Source: Rhodobacterales bacterium UBA3077
Lineage (GTDB): Bacteria > Pseudomonadota > Alphaproteobacteria > Rhodobacterales > Rhodobacteraceae
Length of the DNA stretch: 5,775 nucleotides
NCBI GenBank assembly: GCA_002366685.1
Contig: DFBP01000286.1
Location: forward strand, 7,049 to 12,823
Direction: 5' to 3'
How positions within the stretch are numbered: the stretch's first letter is position 1; the number at the start of each line of letters is the position of its first letter. The position numbers and the translations under genes are program-made. A model generated the notes under the pieces. The model saw only the letters and a list, made by a program, of their open reading frames with translations. It was not told the DNA's origin and did no database searches. Of this stretch, positions 5,054-5,775 are shown piece after piece.

Positions 5054-5068
5054 CTTCAAGATGTGGCC

Positions 5069-5086
5069 GCAAGAAGCCGGTCTTGC
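5069..5086 (+). terminator. Weak stem-loop after tetR
   Basis: GCAAGA and TCTTGC form 6-bp arms around AGCCGG, starting 16 bases after the tetR stop. There is no T-tract after it, so intrinsic termination is doubtful. It may help end the transcript with Rho, or be chance. Confidence 0.25.
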
Positions 5087-5169
5087 CAACAGGAAAGGAA
5101 GCTGAAACAATCGACATCATTCAAGTGTTTAACTTTTTGAACATGAAATGGTAACGAAGGAAGTGGTTT

Positions 5170-5775
5170 ATGAGCGGTTCCGAAACGGCAGATGTTCCGC
5201 ATATTTTACTGGGTGAACCTTTTGTGTTGGAAGTTCATGCACCCGATTTTGTCCGCGAAAAGACGGGGAACCTCGCCCGCACCGAAGACTGCCGGTTTTC
5301 GCCCAATGGCAAAAAGCTGGCCATGGCCGGATTCGCCAAAAACGCAATTGTCATATTTAATGTGGAACTTAAGTCTGGTGACGGCGCCCCGCAGCTTTCG
5401 TTGACGGACTATGTCGAGCTCACTTCAGAGGTTTTGAACCACCCGCACGGGCTTGACTTTGTTGATGACAAAACACTCGTTATTGGCAATCGCGGCGGGT
5501 CGGTGGTTGTGTTTCAAGTGCCGGACCCAACACCCGATCAAAAACAGATAGTCCAACCCCCTTTGTTGACCATCACCAAAGCTGATTTTTTTAACAAGCT
5601 AAACTCACCCGGCTCGGTCTGTGTGACGGATAGCGGGCCAGAGTTTTACGAGATTCTGGTTTGCAACAATTACAATCACCGCGTCACCCAGCATAGCGTT
5701 TCACGGGGGGTGGGCCACAGAGTGACTAGCAACCGGATCCTGCTCGAAAATCGTTTAAAGATACCGGATGGCGTC
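5170..5775 (+). CDS. Beta-propeller-like protein of unknown function (5' part, cut by window edge)
   Basis: An ATG with AGGA 8 bases ahead (5158-5161) opens a frame that stays open for 202 codons to the window end. There is no signal peptide or membrane segment, so it looks cytosolic. Repeating units resemble blades of an NHL, WD or lactonase-type beta-propeller: RTEDCRFSPNGKKLAMAGFA (37-56) with AIVIFNVE (59-66), then HPHGLDFVDDKTLVIGNRGG (91-110) with SVVVFQVP (111-118), then SPGSVCVTDSG (146-156) with EILVCNNYNHRVTQHSV (161-177), and the start of another unit (KIPDGV) at the edge. Each unit has the 'sequence gives position, then strand, then GN/NN turn, then strand' rhythm of propeller blades. 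No catalytic residues can be named. It lies 116 bases after tetR on the same strand, with no clear promoter of its own, so cotranscription is possible. Confidence 0.7.
   Translation, partial: MSGSETADVPHILLGEPFVLEVHAPDFVREKTGNLARTEDCRFSPNGKKLAMAGFAKNAIVIFNVELKSGDGAPQLSLTDYVELTSEVLNHPHGLDFVDDKTLVIGNRGGSVVVFQVPDPTPDQKQIVQPPLLTITKADFFNKLNSPGSVCVTDSGPEFYEILVCNNYNHRVTQHSVSRGVGHRVTSNRILLENRLKIPDGV

Noticed and set aside
1..5775. CRISPR array, tRNA or rRNA gene, transposon or attachment site
   Set aside because: No regularly spaced repeats, cloverleaf-like segments, transposase motifs or flanking terminal repeats were seen.

Overview
The window looks like alphaproteobacterial chromosome, most likely Rhodobacterales or a close relative. 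It carries an alphaproteobacterial-type MraZ, a histidine kinase of the membrane-segment-free PhoR type that I associate with Rhodobacterales, and a divergent bamE/DUF177 pair. This assignment rests on family resemblance read by eye; no database search was possible. Most of the window is ordinary chromosome, but one gene is unusual.

Left end (1-710): the 5' part of mraZ, the first gene of the division and cell-wall (dcw) cluster, runs leftward off the window from a TTG start. Behind it lie 486 bases without a credible protein gene. They hold a strong stem-loop followed by a T-rich stretch, about 12 bases before the mraZ ribosome binding site, and several short inverted and direct repeats. The arrangement recalls the long attenuated mraZ leader (sRNA UpsM) known in Rhodobacter.

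Centre (711-2528): a 605-residue ORF fuses a degenerate TruA-type tRNA pseudouridine synthase domain (about residues 1-243) in frame to a PAS-HisKA-HATPase kinase (about 255-605). The kinase motifs are intact. The TruA catalytic aspartate motif is not: D is replaced by E, R by N, and the following A by P. The likely reading is a soluble sensor kinase whose input module is a dead or altered RNA-modification fold. This is the main candidate for something undescribed. No response regulator is encoded in the window.

Right of centre (2537-3662): bamE (outer-membrane assembly lipoprotein) on the minus strand converges on the fusion gene with an 8-base gap. A DUF177/YceD gene diverges from bamE. The rpmF-plsX-fabH genes that often follow DUF177 are absent.

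Right end (3750-5775): an NAD(P)-binding NmrA-like oxidoreductase gene (minus) and a TetR-family regulator gene (plus) are divergent. Their 83-base intergenic region holds three 15-bp palindromes of one consensus (TTnACACnrTGnnAA). One overlaps the tetR start codon, and a strong promoter places the tetR transcript start at or next to its ATG. This looks like a self-contained repressor/target switch. The window ends inside a beta-propeller-like protein gene that has a good ribosome binding site.
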